A stretch of DNA of 64,000 nt from Burkholderia sp. S171. Lineage in GTDB: Bacteria > Pseudomonadota > Gammaproteobacteria > Burkholderiales > Burkholderiaceae. Made by a program: the position numbers and the translations under genes. The notes beneath the pieces are model-generated. The model was not told the DNA's origin. It worked only from the letters and a program-made list of their open reading frames with translations, and did no database searches. Every line of letters begins with the position of its first letter. Positions within the stretch are counted from its first letter, which is position 1. This document shows positions 1-7,654 of the stretch, piece by piece. The DNA lies in assembly GCF_009766085.1 (NCBI RefSeq), contig NZ_LMUF01000019.1:21892-85891 (forward strand), written 5' to 3'.

Positions 1-510
1 CAGTGGTGACTTGGAGATGATCCGATACTTGAAGGTACTAACGGCACGAATCGGTCGAACTTAAGGGGATTGGGGAATCTACTAGTCTCAACCAGATAGA
101 GTAAGAATTGGAATGACGCCTACCGTACGTGCGTAGCGCCAGAAACATATCGCATAGGTACGCAAATCGTCACCGCAGGAGCGAAAAGAGCGGTCCCAAT
201 CCCGATCTGCCGCATCGCGGGACTGTCGGAAAATAGCCAGATCTTTGACATTGATAAATAGGATTTCTAATCATATATCCAATTAACGAAGATACTGCCG
301 AGGACCTTATTTTAGTCTGCGCCGGGTATCGGACGATGATCGGACCATGACCTGGTCACGGCAGCGCTACCATGACCGTCCGGCATCGTCCTGGAGAAAA
401 CGTCAAAATATGTCATAATCACATACTTTTTCAATGCGTTCGGCAGGAGACGCTGCCTGACGGCGAGGACGTTTCACGGGACCTCGCCCGCTCACACTAT
501 CTTCCACGTT
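1..510. other. Left-edge intergenic region
   Basis: No gene can be supported here. The stretch is clearly lower in GC than the genes that follow, especially 240-310, which is A/T rich. A TTGACA at 245-250 resembles a -35 element, but no convincing -10 lies 16-18 bp downstream, so no promoter is called. One frame is open from the window edge to a TAA at 62-64 and could be the tail of a truncated gene, but it is too short to judge. Confidence 0.4.
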
Positions 511-1650
511 ATGGTCCGATCTGCTCTCGCACGTTGGCTTCTCAGCTTCTCCCCTGCACCCGTCGCGCTGGCTTGGCCCGAACGATTCAGGTCCTGTCTC
601 GGTGCGTTGCTCGGCATAGCTTTCACCGCGGGGGTGATGCATGTTTTTCTGGGCGAGAACGCGTTCATCCCCCTTCTGGTCGCGCCGATGGGCGCCTCCG
701 CAGTGCTGCTGTTCGCTGTGCCTGCAAGCCCTCTCGCCCAACCCTGGTCAATCATCGGCGGCAATATGGTTTCCGCGATTATCGGCGTGGCGTGTGCAAC
801 CTGGATCACCAATCCGATCGACGCAGCGCCGATTGCAGTGGCAATGTCGATTGGTGCAATGTTCGCGTTCAGGTGCGTGCATCCGCCCTCGGGTGCCGTC
901 GCGCTCACTGCCGTGCTCGGTGGGCCGGCCGTGCATGCCCTCGGATTCGGATTCGTCTTCGCACCGATAGCAGCGCAGTCGTTCGCACTACTGGGAGTCG
1001 CGATCGTGTTTCACGCATCGACCGGGCATCGTTATCCGCATGCAGCGCGCTCAGCCAGGGAAACAGTCGCCCGATCCCCAGCGGCCAGCCCTGGATTCAC
1101 GCGAGAAGACCTCAAGGAAGTGCTCGGTCGTCGCAACGAATTGCTGGACATCGACCCGGCGGATCTCGAATCACTGCTGCTGGAAATACAGCTGCAATCG
1201 TACGTGCGCGGCTTCAGCGGACTGAGTTGCGCGGAAATCATGTCCAGCCCCGTCGTTTCGGTCACATCCGGCACGACGGTGGCACGAGCCGCCTCCATAA
1301 TCCAGCGTCATAACATCAAGGCGCTTCCCGTCATCGACGACCACGCGTTCGTGATCGGCATCCTCACCCCTGCTGACATCGCGAGAAATAGGGCGGCCGG
1401 AAAGCTTCAGGGGCTGGCGACATTCATTGAGCGATGGCTCGCCGCTCCCGGTTCAGCGCTGACGGTTGCATCCATCATGACCAGCGACGTGTCCACGGTC
1501 TGCGTCACCACTTCGATTGCGAAGCTGGTGCCGATATTCGCCGCTTATGGCCATCACCATATTCCGGTGCTGGACACGCAGGAGAAACTCGCCGGCATGA
1601 TCACCCAGGCAGACCTGATACTGGGCCTTTATCGGCAAACTCACGCCTAG
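511..1650 (+). CDS. HPP family membrane protein with tandem CBS domains
   Basis: The 379-residue protein has an N-terminal HPP integral-membrane domain (about residues 28-170), with four hydrophobic helices and the family signature around HPPSGA (about 129-134). A linker follows, then two CBS motifs (about 235-290 and 318-376). HPP proteins are inner-membrane proteins; plant and cyanobacterial members have been linked to nitrite transport. CBS pairs usually bind adenosine nucleotides and gate the attached domain. No good Shine-Dalgarno precedes the ATG, so the start is uncertain. A CBS-bearing ClC transporter lies about 650 bp downstream with a MarR regulator between, which suggests an ion-homeostasis locus. 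The transported substrate cannot be read from sequence. Confidence 0.85.
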   Translation: MVRSALARWLLSFSPAPVALAWPERFRSCLGALLGIAFTAGVMHVFLGENAFIPLLVAPMGASAVLLFAVPASPLAQPWSIIGGNMVSAIIGVACATWITNPIDAAPIAVAMSIGAMFAFRCVHPPSGAVALTAVLGGPAVHALGFGFVFAPIAAQSFALLGVAIVFHASTGHRYPHAARSARETVARSPAASPGFTREDLKEVLGRRNELLDIDPADLESLLLEIQLQSYVRGFSGLSCAEIMSSPVVSVTSGTTVARAASIIQRHNIKALPVIDDHAFVIGILTPADIARNRAAGKLQGLATFIERWLAAPGSALTVASIMTSDVSTVCVTTSIAKLVPIFAAYGHHHIPVLDTQEKLAGMITQADLILGLYRQTHA

Positions 1651-1754
1651 CTTCACCCTTGAAGCTTCTATCGCTGGCGTGCTCTGTGATCCACAGACAA
1701 GCGCTCGTCACTCCAAGGCGTCACGGTCCTGCGCATGCGAGACACGCTCATATA

Positions 1755-1769
1755 TATCACTCTGTGATA
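1755..1769. promoter_or_regulatory. Inverted repeat upstream of MarR gene, candidate autoregulatory operator
   Basis: TATCAC-TCT-GTGATA is a perfect 6-bp inverted repeat, 35 bp before the MarR start codon. It overlaps a -10-like TACAAT (1768-1773). MarR dimers bind short AT-rich palindromes that overlap their own promoters, so this is a plausible operator. Binding is inferred. Confidence 0.5.
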
Positions 1770-1804
1770 CAATTTCGATCTAGAACCCTGACCGGACTAT
1801 CCCC

Positions 1805-2218
1805 ATGAAAGAACCTTCTCGCTCGCTGAGAAAAGAAGATTTTGAACAGCTGTCCGAGTTTCGATATCAGATGCGGCGGTTCGAGCGCTTCTCCGAACAG
1901 GCCGCTCAGGACGAAGGTATTACGCCGCTGCAATATTTGCTGTTGTTGCATATCAAGGGTTATCCGGACCGGGATTGGGCAACCGTTGGCGAACTGGCTG
2001 AGCGGCTTCAGGCGCATCACCACGGAATAGTTGCGCTCGTCACACGGTGCGAAGCGCTAGGTCTGGTCAAGCGAAAGCCGAGCGAAATTGATCGCCGCCA
2101 GGTCGAGATTCATCTGCTTAAACCCGGAGAGAAAATCCTCTCGCGGCTAGCGGAACTGCATCGGGCTGAACTGAAGTCGCTTGCGGGCACCTTCCGCATT
2201 CCGCAGATCGATTTGTAA
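1805..2218 (+). CDS. MarR family winged-helix transcriptional regulator
   Basis: 137 residues, the normal size for MarR. The winged-helix core covers about residues 30-115, with the helix-turn-helix around TVGELAERLQAHHHGIVALV and a wing ending in an EIDRRQVEIHL segment, as in the family's D(x)R-type wing. No reactive cysteine of the OhrR kind is seen, so a small-molecule ligand is more likely than peroxide sensing. The gene sits between the HPP-CBS and ClC-CBS genes on the same strand and probably controls itself and one or both of them. The ATG at 1805 lacks a strong ribosome-binding site, but the start fits the domain length. Confidence 0.85.
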   Translation: MKEPSRSLRKEDFEQLSEFRYQMRRFERFSEQAAQDEGITPLQYLLLLHIKGYPDRDWATVGELAERLQAHHHGIVALVTRCEALGLVKRKPSEIDRRQVEIHLLKPGEKILSRLAELHRAELKSLAGTFRIPQIDL

Positions 2219-2305
2219 GTCGCTGCCCGCCTTCGCAGCATGTCAGCAAGGTCGCGCCGCTCCGGTCACCGATGCAACGCGAATCTGAATTGATGAGGAG
2301 TTGGT

Positions 2306-4078
2306 GTGCAAGAAAACGCTTCGAGAGGGGATTTTGCAGCAAACGCTCACCTGTTGCGCATCACCGCCATTGCCGTAGTGATCGGCGCATTAAGCACGGT
2401 CACGGCGTATGTCCTGCTCCACCTGATCAACTTTTTCACCAACCTTTTCTTCTTCCAGTCGATGTCCTTCGACGGTCGCTCGCCTGCGGGAAATACGCTC
2501 GGTCTATGGGTGATCGTGATTCCTGTCATCGGCGGACTGGTGATCGGACTGATCGCACGCTATGGCAGCGAAGCCATCCGTGGACACGGCATTCCGGAAG
2601 CGATCGAAGCCATCCTGTTCGGTAAGAGCAAGATGTCGCCGAAGGTCGCTGTGCTCAAGCCCTTTTCGTCCGCGATCGCCATCGGCAGCGGCGGCCCGTT
2701 CGGTGCGGAAGGGCCCATCATCATGACGGGCGGTGCACTGGGGTCGCTGCTCGCACAGTATTTCCATTTGACCGCTGGTGAGCGCAAAACGCTGCTCGTC
2801 GCGGGCGCCGTTGCCGGGATGACGGCGGTTTTCGGTACGCCTGTGGCGGCGGTCCTGCTCGCGGTCGAACTGTTGCTGTTTGAACTGCGCCCGCGTAGCC
2901 TGCTGCCCGTTGCCGTCGCGTGCGCGGTGGCCGGTTTCACGCGTCCCCTTCTGATCGGGAGCGGCGCCCTGTTCCCGTTGCAAACCCTCCCGCTGGGTCC
3001 GCTCGGCCTCATTTCATGCGTGGTCGCGGGTCTCATGGCCGGTGCGATGTCCTGGGGTTTGTCGTCGGCGCTATACAAGGTCGAGGATCTCTTCGGCAAA
3101 TTGCGCATCCACTGGATGTGGTGGCCGGCGCTGGGCGGTATTGCGGTCGGCATCGGCGGATATGTCGAGCCACGCGCGCTCGGCGTGGGCTATGACGTCA
3201 TAGGCGACCTGCTGAATAACCATCTTGCTATCAGCGTCGTGGCCGGCTTGATACTGGTGAAGGCGATCATCTGGGTCATCGCCCTCGGCTCCGGCACGTC
3301 CGGGGGTGTACTCGCTCCGCTGCTGATGATGGGCGCGGCCATGGGAACCATCTTCGGACCATTCTTGCCGGGCGGAGAGCCCGCAGTATGGCCGCTGGTC
3401 TTCATGGCGGCGACCCTCGGCGGCATGATGCGCGCACCGATCATGGCAACCGTGTTCGCGTTCGAACTCACCCATGACGCCAACGTACTGCTGCCGCTGC
3501 TCATGGCGTCGGCTGTCGCCTATGGATTCACGGTGCTGCTAATGCGGCGCTCCATCCTAACCGAGAAGATCGCGCGCCGCGGTTATCACATCTACCGGGA
3601 GTACGGCATTGACCCGCTTGAATGCCATTTCGTCGAAGAGGTGATGACGCAAAGAGTCGAGACGATCGATGCAGATGTGCCGGTCGCCGAAGTGCTGGCG
3701 AAATACTTTGGGGAAAAGCAAAACCATCGCGCGTTTCCCGTCATACGAGATGGCGCGTTGGTAGGAATGATCGAGCGTGAGGGATTGATCGCACAAACCG
3801 GCAATCCGGCCATTCAAGTCATGAGCGACCTGTTCGGCGCAAACACACCGATCGTCGCATTGCCCGGGGAGACTTGCCGGATCGTGTCTAATCGGCTGGC
3901 TGTGCATGGACTCGAGCGCTTGCCCGTGGTGTCGGATCCGCAGTCGCGTCGTCTGGTGGGCTTGATCAGCCGCAGCGATCTCGTGAAACCGTCGCTCGCG
4001 TTCTTCGAGGAAGAGGAGCGACGCGAGATGTTCCGGCGCTCTCCCCTGCATCACTTGAAGAAACGGTTGCACCGGTGA
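2306..4078 (+). CDS. ClC-family chloride channel/antiporter with C-terminal CBS pair
   Basis: The 590-residue protein has about 18 ClC half-helices (residues about 15-430) followed by two CBS motifs (about 448-505 and 515-570). Three selectivity-filter motifs are visible: GHGIP (normally GSGIP), GAEGP with the gating glutamate, and GGVLAP (GxFxP type). An FELRP segment aligns with E. coli ClC EEMRP and keeps the inner proton glutamate, so proton-coupled exchange is more likely than a simple channel. The start is GTG at 2306, chosen because GAGGAG lies 5 bp upstream. The Ser-to-His change in the first motif is unusual and could alter anion selectivity. It is co-directional with the MarR gene 87 bp upstream. 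Confidence 0.9.
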   Translation: MQENASRGDFAANAHLLRITAIAVVIGALSTVTAYVLLHLINFFTNLFFFQSMSFDGRSPAGNTLGLWVIVIPVIGGLVIGLIARYGSEAIRGHGIPEAIEAILFGKSKMSPKVAVLKPFSSAIAIGSGGPFGAEGPIIMTGGALGSLLAQYFHLTAGERKTLLVAGAVAGMTAVFGTPVAAVLLAVELLLFELRPRSLLPVAVACAVAGFTRPLLIGSGALFPLQTLPLGPLGLISCVVAGLMAGAMSWGLSSALYKVEDLFGKLRIHWMWWPALGGIAVGIGGYVEPRALGVGYDVIGDLLNNHLAISVVAGLILVKAIIWVIALGSGTSGGVLAPLLMMGAAMGTIFGPFLPGGEPAVWPLVFMAATLGGMMRAPIMATVFAFELTHDANVLLPLLMASAVAYGFTVLLMRRSILTEKIARRGYHIYREYGIDPLECHFVEEVMTQRVETIDADVPVAEVLAKYFGEKQNHRAFPVIRDGALVGMIEREGLIAQTGNPAIQVMSDLFGANTPIVALPGETCRIVSNRLAVHGLERLPVVSDPQSRRLVGLISRSDLVKPSLAFFEEEERREMFRRSPLHHLKKRLHR

Positions 4079-4192
4079 ACAGGCATTAAGGCGACGCAAC
4101 CCGGGAGCACTCATAAACCTCCCGGCAGGCCGGGCCGAAGGGACTCTGCCGTAGACGGATTGCGAATCTTGGCCGTACCCCGCACATAAATG

Positions 4193-4216
4193 AAAAAGCC
4201 ACCCATAAAGGGTGGC
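4193..4216 (-). terminator. Rho-independent terminator of the intron-containing tRNA
   Basis: GCCACCC (4198-4204) pairs with GGGTGGC (4210-4216) around a 5-nt loop. On the minus strand the stem is followed by five T. It lies 11 bp beyond the encoded CCA of the tRNA. Confidence 0.8.
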
Positions 4217-4227
4217 TTTCAAGTGTT

Positions 4228-4556
4228 TGGTGGGCCTCCCGTGAGTCGAACACGGCACCAACGGATTATGCTTACCAGCTACGGTTTTCACCGCCCCTTT
4301 CGGGTTTGTGGTCTGGACTGTCTCTTGTCTTTACGACCTGCCCGTTCAGTCTCTACACGTTCTCTCTAAGAGAGCTTCGCTCGGGATTGCCACGCTGCGA
4401 GAGCAACAGAGGTTTCCCCGAATTTGAGCAATTCTACCGAGGGGCAGAGCTAACTTACCCCAAGGCAACCCATTCATGACTCACCGTGCCGTGCTACATG
4501 GTTTAGGCGAGTCCTTGCTAAGTCCGCTGCTCTAACCAAGCATGAGCTAGAGGCCC
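4228..4556 (-). tRNA. tRNA with CAU anticodon (Ile2 or elongator Met), split by a group I intron
   Basis: Minus strand. The 5' exon is 4556-4521 (36 nt) and the 3' exon 4270-4228 (43 nt, CCA encoded). Joined, they fold as a cloverleaf: acceptor GGGCCTC/GAGGCCC, D-stem GCTC/GAGC with an 11-nt loop, anticodon stem GCGGA/TCCGT, loop CTCATAA, T-stem CCGTG/CACGG. The anticodon is CAU. The gene lies next to rpoD, as E. coli ileX does, and the variable loop looks like Ile2, so tRNA-Ile2 (lysidine-modified to read AUA) is favoured. Elongator Met cannot be excluded by eye. Position 15 is T and 48 is G, an odd Levitt pair. A -10-like TAAAAT lies at 4569-4574 on the minus strand. Confidence 0.85.
4271..4520 (-). 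ncRNA. Group I self-splicing intron (250 nt) in tRNA anticodon loop
   Basis: Read on the minus strand, the insert contains the conserved group I core seen in the Azoarcus tRNA-Ile ribozyme: AAATTCGGGGAAACCT (J3/4-P4-J4/5 type), GTGTAGAGACT (P7/P3 side) and GACAGTCCAG (P7 3' strand, ahead of P9). The last intron base is G and the 5' exon ends in U, as required for group I splicing, so the insertion lies between U33 and C34. An 8-bp candidate P2 pairs 4506-4513 with 4478-4485. The P1 guide pairing with the exon is not clean by eye. There is no ORF inside. Length matches other tRNA group I introns (about 200-250 nt). Confidence 0.88.
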
Positions 4557-4924
4557 TGAAAGTCGAACATTTTACCGTATGTGATGACTATCGACGTAAG
4601 GACCTTGCGTGGTCCAGACGTAAGCGAAATCACATAGCAGCTTTTTTACTGCACGAAACCCCTGATCCAGCACGGCTTCGTGATTTACTGCAGAGTCTTC
4701 CGAGCCGACAACTTATATCAATCAAGCTTCCGGCCCGTGGGCAGAAAACGCCCTGCCGCGAGTCAACGAACAACTAAGCAAAGACATCGACTGACGCTTC
4801 CGGCATGCATCGAATTCGATTGAACTTGCGCTCGCGAAGGTCTGCGAGTTTGCCTTGAAACGGCCTATAAAACAAGCGCGGCGGACCCATTCGGCCCGCC
4901 GCGCTTAACTTCACCAACCCGACC
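4557..4924. other. Intergenic region between rpoD end and tRNA start
   Basis: 368 bp without a gene. It holds the probable tRNA promoter (TAAAAT at 4569-4574, minus strand, no clear -35), a GGACC...GGTCC inverted repeat at about 4600-4615, and the rpoD terminator at its right end. Nothing else is recognised. Confidence 0.5.
4867..4906 (-). terminator. Rho-independent terminator of rpoD operon
   Basis: An 11-bp perfect stem (4874-4884 with 4896-4906) is followed on the minus strand by GTTTTAT. It lies 18 bp after the rpoD stop codon and ends the yqeY-dnaG-rpoD transcript. Confidence 0.85.
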
Positions 4925-7573
4925 TCAATTCCCTTCCAGGAACGACTTCAGCTTGTCCGAACGGCTCGGATGACGAAGCTTGCGCAGCGCCTTCGCCTCG
5001 ATCTGGCGAATCCGCTCACGCGTCACGTCGAACTGCTTGCCCACTTCCTCGAGCGTGTGGTCCGTGCTCATCTCGATACCGAAACGCATCCGCAACACCT
5101 TCGCCTCGCGCGGCGTCAGTGAATCGAGCACGTCCTTCACCACGTCGCGCATGCTGGCGTGCAGCGCGGCATCGGCCGGCGCCACCGTGTTCGTATCTTC
5201 GATAAAGTCGCCAAGATGCGAATCGTCGTCGTCCCCGATCGGCGTTTCCATGGAGATCGGCTCTTTCGCGATCTTCATGATCTTGCGGATCTTGTCTTCC
5301 GGCATTTCCATCTTTTCAGCGAGCGTTGCCGGATCCGGCTCAAGCCCGGTTTCCTGCAGGATCTGCCGCGAAATACGGTTCATCTTGTTGATCGTTTCGA
5401 TCATATGAACCGGAATCCGGATGGTGCGCGCCTGGTCGGCAATCGACCGCGTGATGGCCTGACGAATCCACCACGTTGCATACGTCGAGAACTTATAACC
5501 GCGACGATATTCGAACTTGTCCACCGCCTTCATCAACCCGATGTTGCCTTCCTGGATCAGATCCAGGAATTGCAGACCGCGGTTCGTGTACTTCTTGGCG
5601 ATCGAAATCACGAGACGCAAGTTCGCTTCCGTCATTTCGCGCTTCGCCTGACGCGCCTTCAGTTCACCCGCCGCCATCTGGCGATTGGTTTCCTTCAGGT
5701 CCTTCAACGGCAACACAACCCGCGCTTGCAAGTCGAGCAAACGTTGCTGCTGTTCGCGAATTGCCGGCACGTTACGCGCCAAAATCACGCTATAGCCATG
5801 GTTCTCGGCGACGACCTTCTCCGACCACTCGAGGTCCGTTTCGCTACCCGGGAAACGGGCGATGAATTCGGCACGGGGCATGCCACATTTATCGACGACG
5901 GTATGCAGGATCTGACGTTCCACCTGACGCACTTCGTCCACTTGCGCGCGCAATGTGTCGCACAAACGCTCGACAGTCCGCGCGGTGAAGCGGATGGTCA
6001 TCAGCTCGGTCTGAATGGCTTCTTGCGCCTTCAGATAAGCCTTCGACTTATAACCTTCCTTCTCGTACGCGCGACGCATCTTGTCGAACCACTCGCTGAT
6101 CAGCGAGAACTTCTCGAGCGACGCACGCTTGAGCGCTTCCAGCTGAGCGGCGTTGGCGTTGGCCTGAGCGGTGGTTTCGTCGACTTCTTCCTCGTCCTCG
6201 CTCGGCTCTTCCTCTTCTTCCTCTTCGCTTTCGATAGCTTCCGCTTCCTGCTCGGAGAAACCATCAGCATCGGCGGCGTTCGGGTCGATCAGGCCGTCGA
6301 CCAGTTCGTCCACGCGCGTTTCTTCGTTCTGCACGCGCTCGGCCATGGCCAGGATGTCAGCGATGGTCGTCGGGCAAGCAGAAATGGCCATGACCATGTG
6401 CTTGAGGCCGTCTTCAATCCGCTTCGCGATCTCGATTTCGCCTTCGCGCGTCAGCAGTTCGACCGTGCCCATTTCACGCATGTACATGCGGACCGGATCG
6501 GTCGTTCGGCCAAACTCGGAGTCGACAGTGGAAAGCGCAACTTCGGCTTCCTCTTCGACTTCATCGTCCGATGAAGCCGCCGGGGCGTTGTCGTTGAGCA
6601 GCAGCGTTTCAGCGTCGGGCGCTTGCTCGTAGACCGCCACGCCCATGTCGTTGAACGTGCTGATGATCCCTTCGATAGCTTCCGTTTCCGTGAAGTTATC
6701 GGGCAGGTGATCGTTGATTTCAGCGTAGGTCAGGAAGCCGCGTTCCTTGCCGAGTTTAATCAGCGCGCGCAGCTTCGCACGCCGCTCCTCGAGCTCTTCA
6801 ACCGTACCGGGCGCGCTTGAGGCGAACGCGTCCTTCAACAGCGCTTTTTCCTTCGCACGCCGGTCGCGCGCCTTGACCTTTTCGACCTTGACCGGAGGCG
6901 CGGCTACAGCATCCGCAGCAGGGGCCGCGGCCGGGTCGGCCTGCACGTTTTGCGCGTTCTGCGTTGCGTCGTCATCGACGGGTACTTCGTTCAGCTTTTT
7001 CGTCATGGAGTTCGCCGTACCGGCTTTAGTCTCGACTCGCGGCTGCTGGACGACAGCCGATGGAACCGTGGATACAGAATATGCGCGCGCTGCCTTGTCC
7101 TGCGTCCCCTTGGCAGTGCGTCGCCCCGAGTCCTGCGCCGGTCCCCGCTTCACAACGCGCACGCGAGCCAGCTTCGACTCCTGCATCGTGTTGCGTTTCC
7201 GGCCCGCATTAGCAGCCGCTTCCGTTGCACTCGCTTGCTTGCCGGCCGAATTTCCGGCCTTGCCACTCCTGCCAGTCTCATCCGCCATCAGGCCAACCTG
7301 ATCCTTCGACTGACCCGGCGTCTGCTTGCCCACCGGCCTCACGACTTTCGCCGTTCTGACCGACCCTGTAGACCCCGTAGACCCCGTAGACCCTCTACTC
7401 ACTGCCGACGCAATCGAGTTTTTTTTACTTGTACCAAATGGCGGAGAGGGAATGGCGATTGCCCTGGTCTTCGACGCTCCGGGGGAAGGAACTGAACGGC
7501 TATGGGCCACTGCCCGTTTCGACTCGCTCGAGCCGCGTACCGTCGTTTTCTTCCCGCTAGCAGTCTTAACCAT
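4925..7573 (-). CDS. rpoD: RNA polymerase primary sigma factor RpoD (sigma-70)
   Basis: Primary sigma factor for housekeeping promoters. From the chosen ATG at 7573 it has 882 residues, against 613 in E. coli. The excess is an N-terminal low-complexity K/S/T/A-rich extension of about 230 residues, plus an acidic E-rich insert near 450. Region 1.1 is at about 255-325 and region 1.2 ([11 protein letters not shown]) at about 350-390. Regions 2.1-2.4 ([33 protein letters not shown]) are at about 655-710. Region 4 ([31 protein letters not shown]) ends the protein. An AGAGGTGAGG box precedes ATG 7573 and rules out the upstream in-frame ATG at 7612. It is the last gene of yqeY-dnaG-rpoD, 81 bp after dnaG. 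Confidence 0.98.
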   Translation of the reverse strand: MVKTASGKKTTVRGSSESKRAVAHSRSVPSPGASKTRAIAIPSPPFGTSKKNSIASAVSRGSTGSTGSTGSVRTAKVVRPVGKQTPGQSKDQVGLMADETGRSGKAGNSAGKQASATEAAANAGRKRNTMQESKLARVRVVKRGPAQDSGRRTAKGTQDKAARAYSVSTVPSAVVQQPRVETKAGTANSMTKKLNEVPVDDDATQNAQNVQADPAAAPAADAVAAPPVKVEKVKARDRRAKEKALLKDAFASSAPGTVEELEERRAKLRALIKLGKERGFLTYAEINDHLPDNFTETEAIEGIISTFNDMGVAVYEQAPDAETLLLNDNAPAASSDDEVEEEAEVALSTVDSEFGRTTDPVRMYMREMGTVELLTREGEIEIAKRIEDGLKHMVMAISACPTTIADILAMAERVQNEETRVDELVDGLIDPNAADADGFSEQEAEAIESEEEEEEEPSEDEEEVDETTAQANANAAQLEALKRASLEKFSLISEWFDKMRRAYEKEGYKSKAYLKAQEAIQTELMTIRFTARTVERLCDTLRAQVDEVRQVERQILHTVVDKCGMPRAEFIARFPGSETDLEWSEKVVAENHGYSVILARNVPAIREQQQRLLDLQARVVLPLKDLKETNRQMAAGELKARQAKREMTEANLRLVISIAKKYTNRGLQFLDLIQEGNIGLMKAVDKFEYRRGYKFSTYATWWIRQAITRSIADQARTIRIPVHMIETINKMNRISRQILQETGLEPDPATLAEKMEMPEDKIRKIMKIAKEPISMETPIGDDDDSHLGDFIEDTNTVAPADAALHASMRDVVKDVLDSLTPREAKVLRMRFGIEMSTDHTLEEVGKQFDVTRERIRQIEAKALRKLRHPSRSDKLKSFLEGN
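7364..7399 (-). repeat. 9-bp tandem repeat inside rpoD N-terminal region
   Basis: Four 9-bp units (CCCTGTAGA, two CCCCGTAGA, CCCTCTACT on the plus strand) encode a Gly-Ser-Thr run in the unstructured N-terminal extension of RpoD. Because the unit is a multiple of three, copy-number changes would not shift the frame. Confidence 0.85.
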
Positions 7574-7654
7574 GCGTGCCTCACCTCTTTCGCAAATGAG
7601 CACAAAAGTCAAAAAAACAACTTGCTGAAAACCTTTAATTGTAGCATGCGTGTC

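Noticed and set aside
2..64. Open frame from the left edge ending in TAA at 62-64, possible C-terminus of a truncated gene
   Set aside because: Only 20 codons, no recognisable motif, and the following sequence is not clearly terminator-like.
245..273. Promoter at the left edge (TTGACA)
   Set aside because: Good -35 but the -10 position matches poorly and the next gene is 240 bp away.
4228..4556. tmRNA or RNase P RNA
   Set aside because: The ends resemble a tRNA-like RNA, but the interior matches a group I core and the exons rebuild a normal tRNA; no tag peptide frame or RNase P signature is present.
5159..6574. 471-codon plus-strand ORF antisense to rpoD
   Set aside because: Mirror frame of a GC-rich gene; composition is R/L/H-rich with no domain, and rpoD is intact on the other strand.
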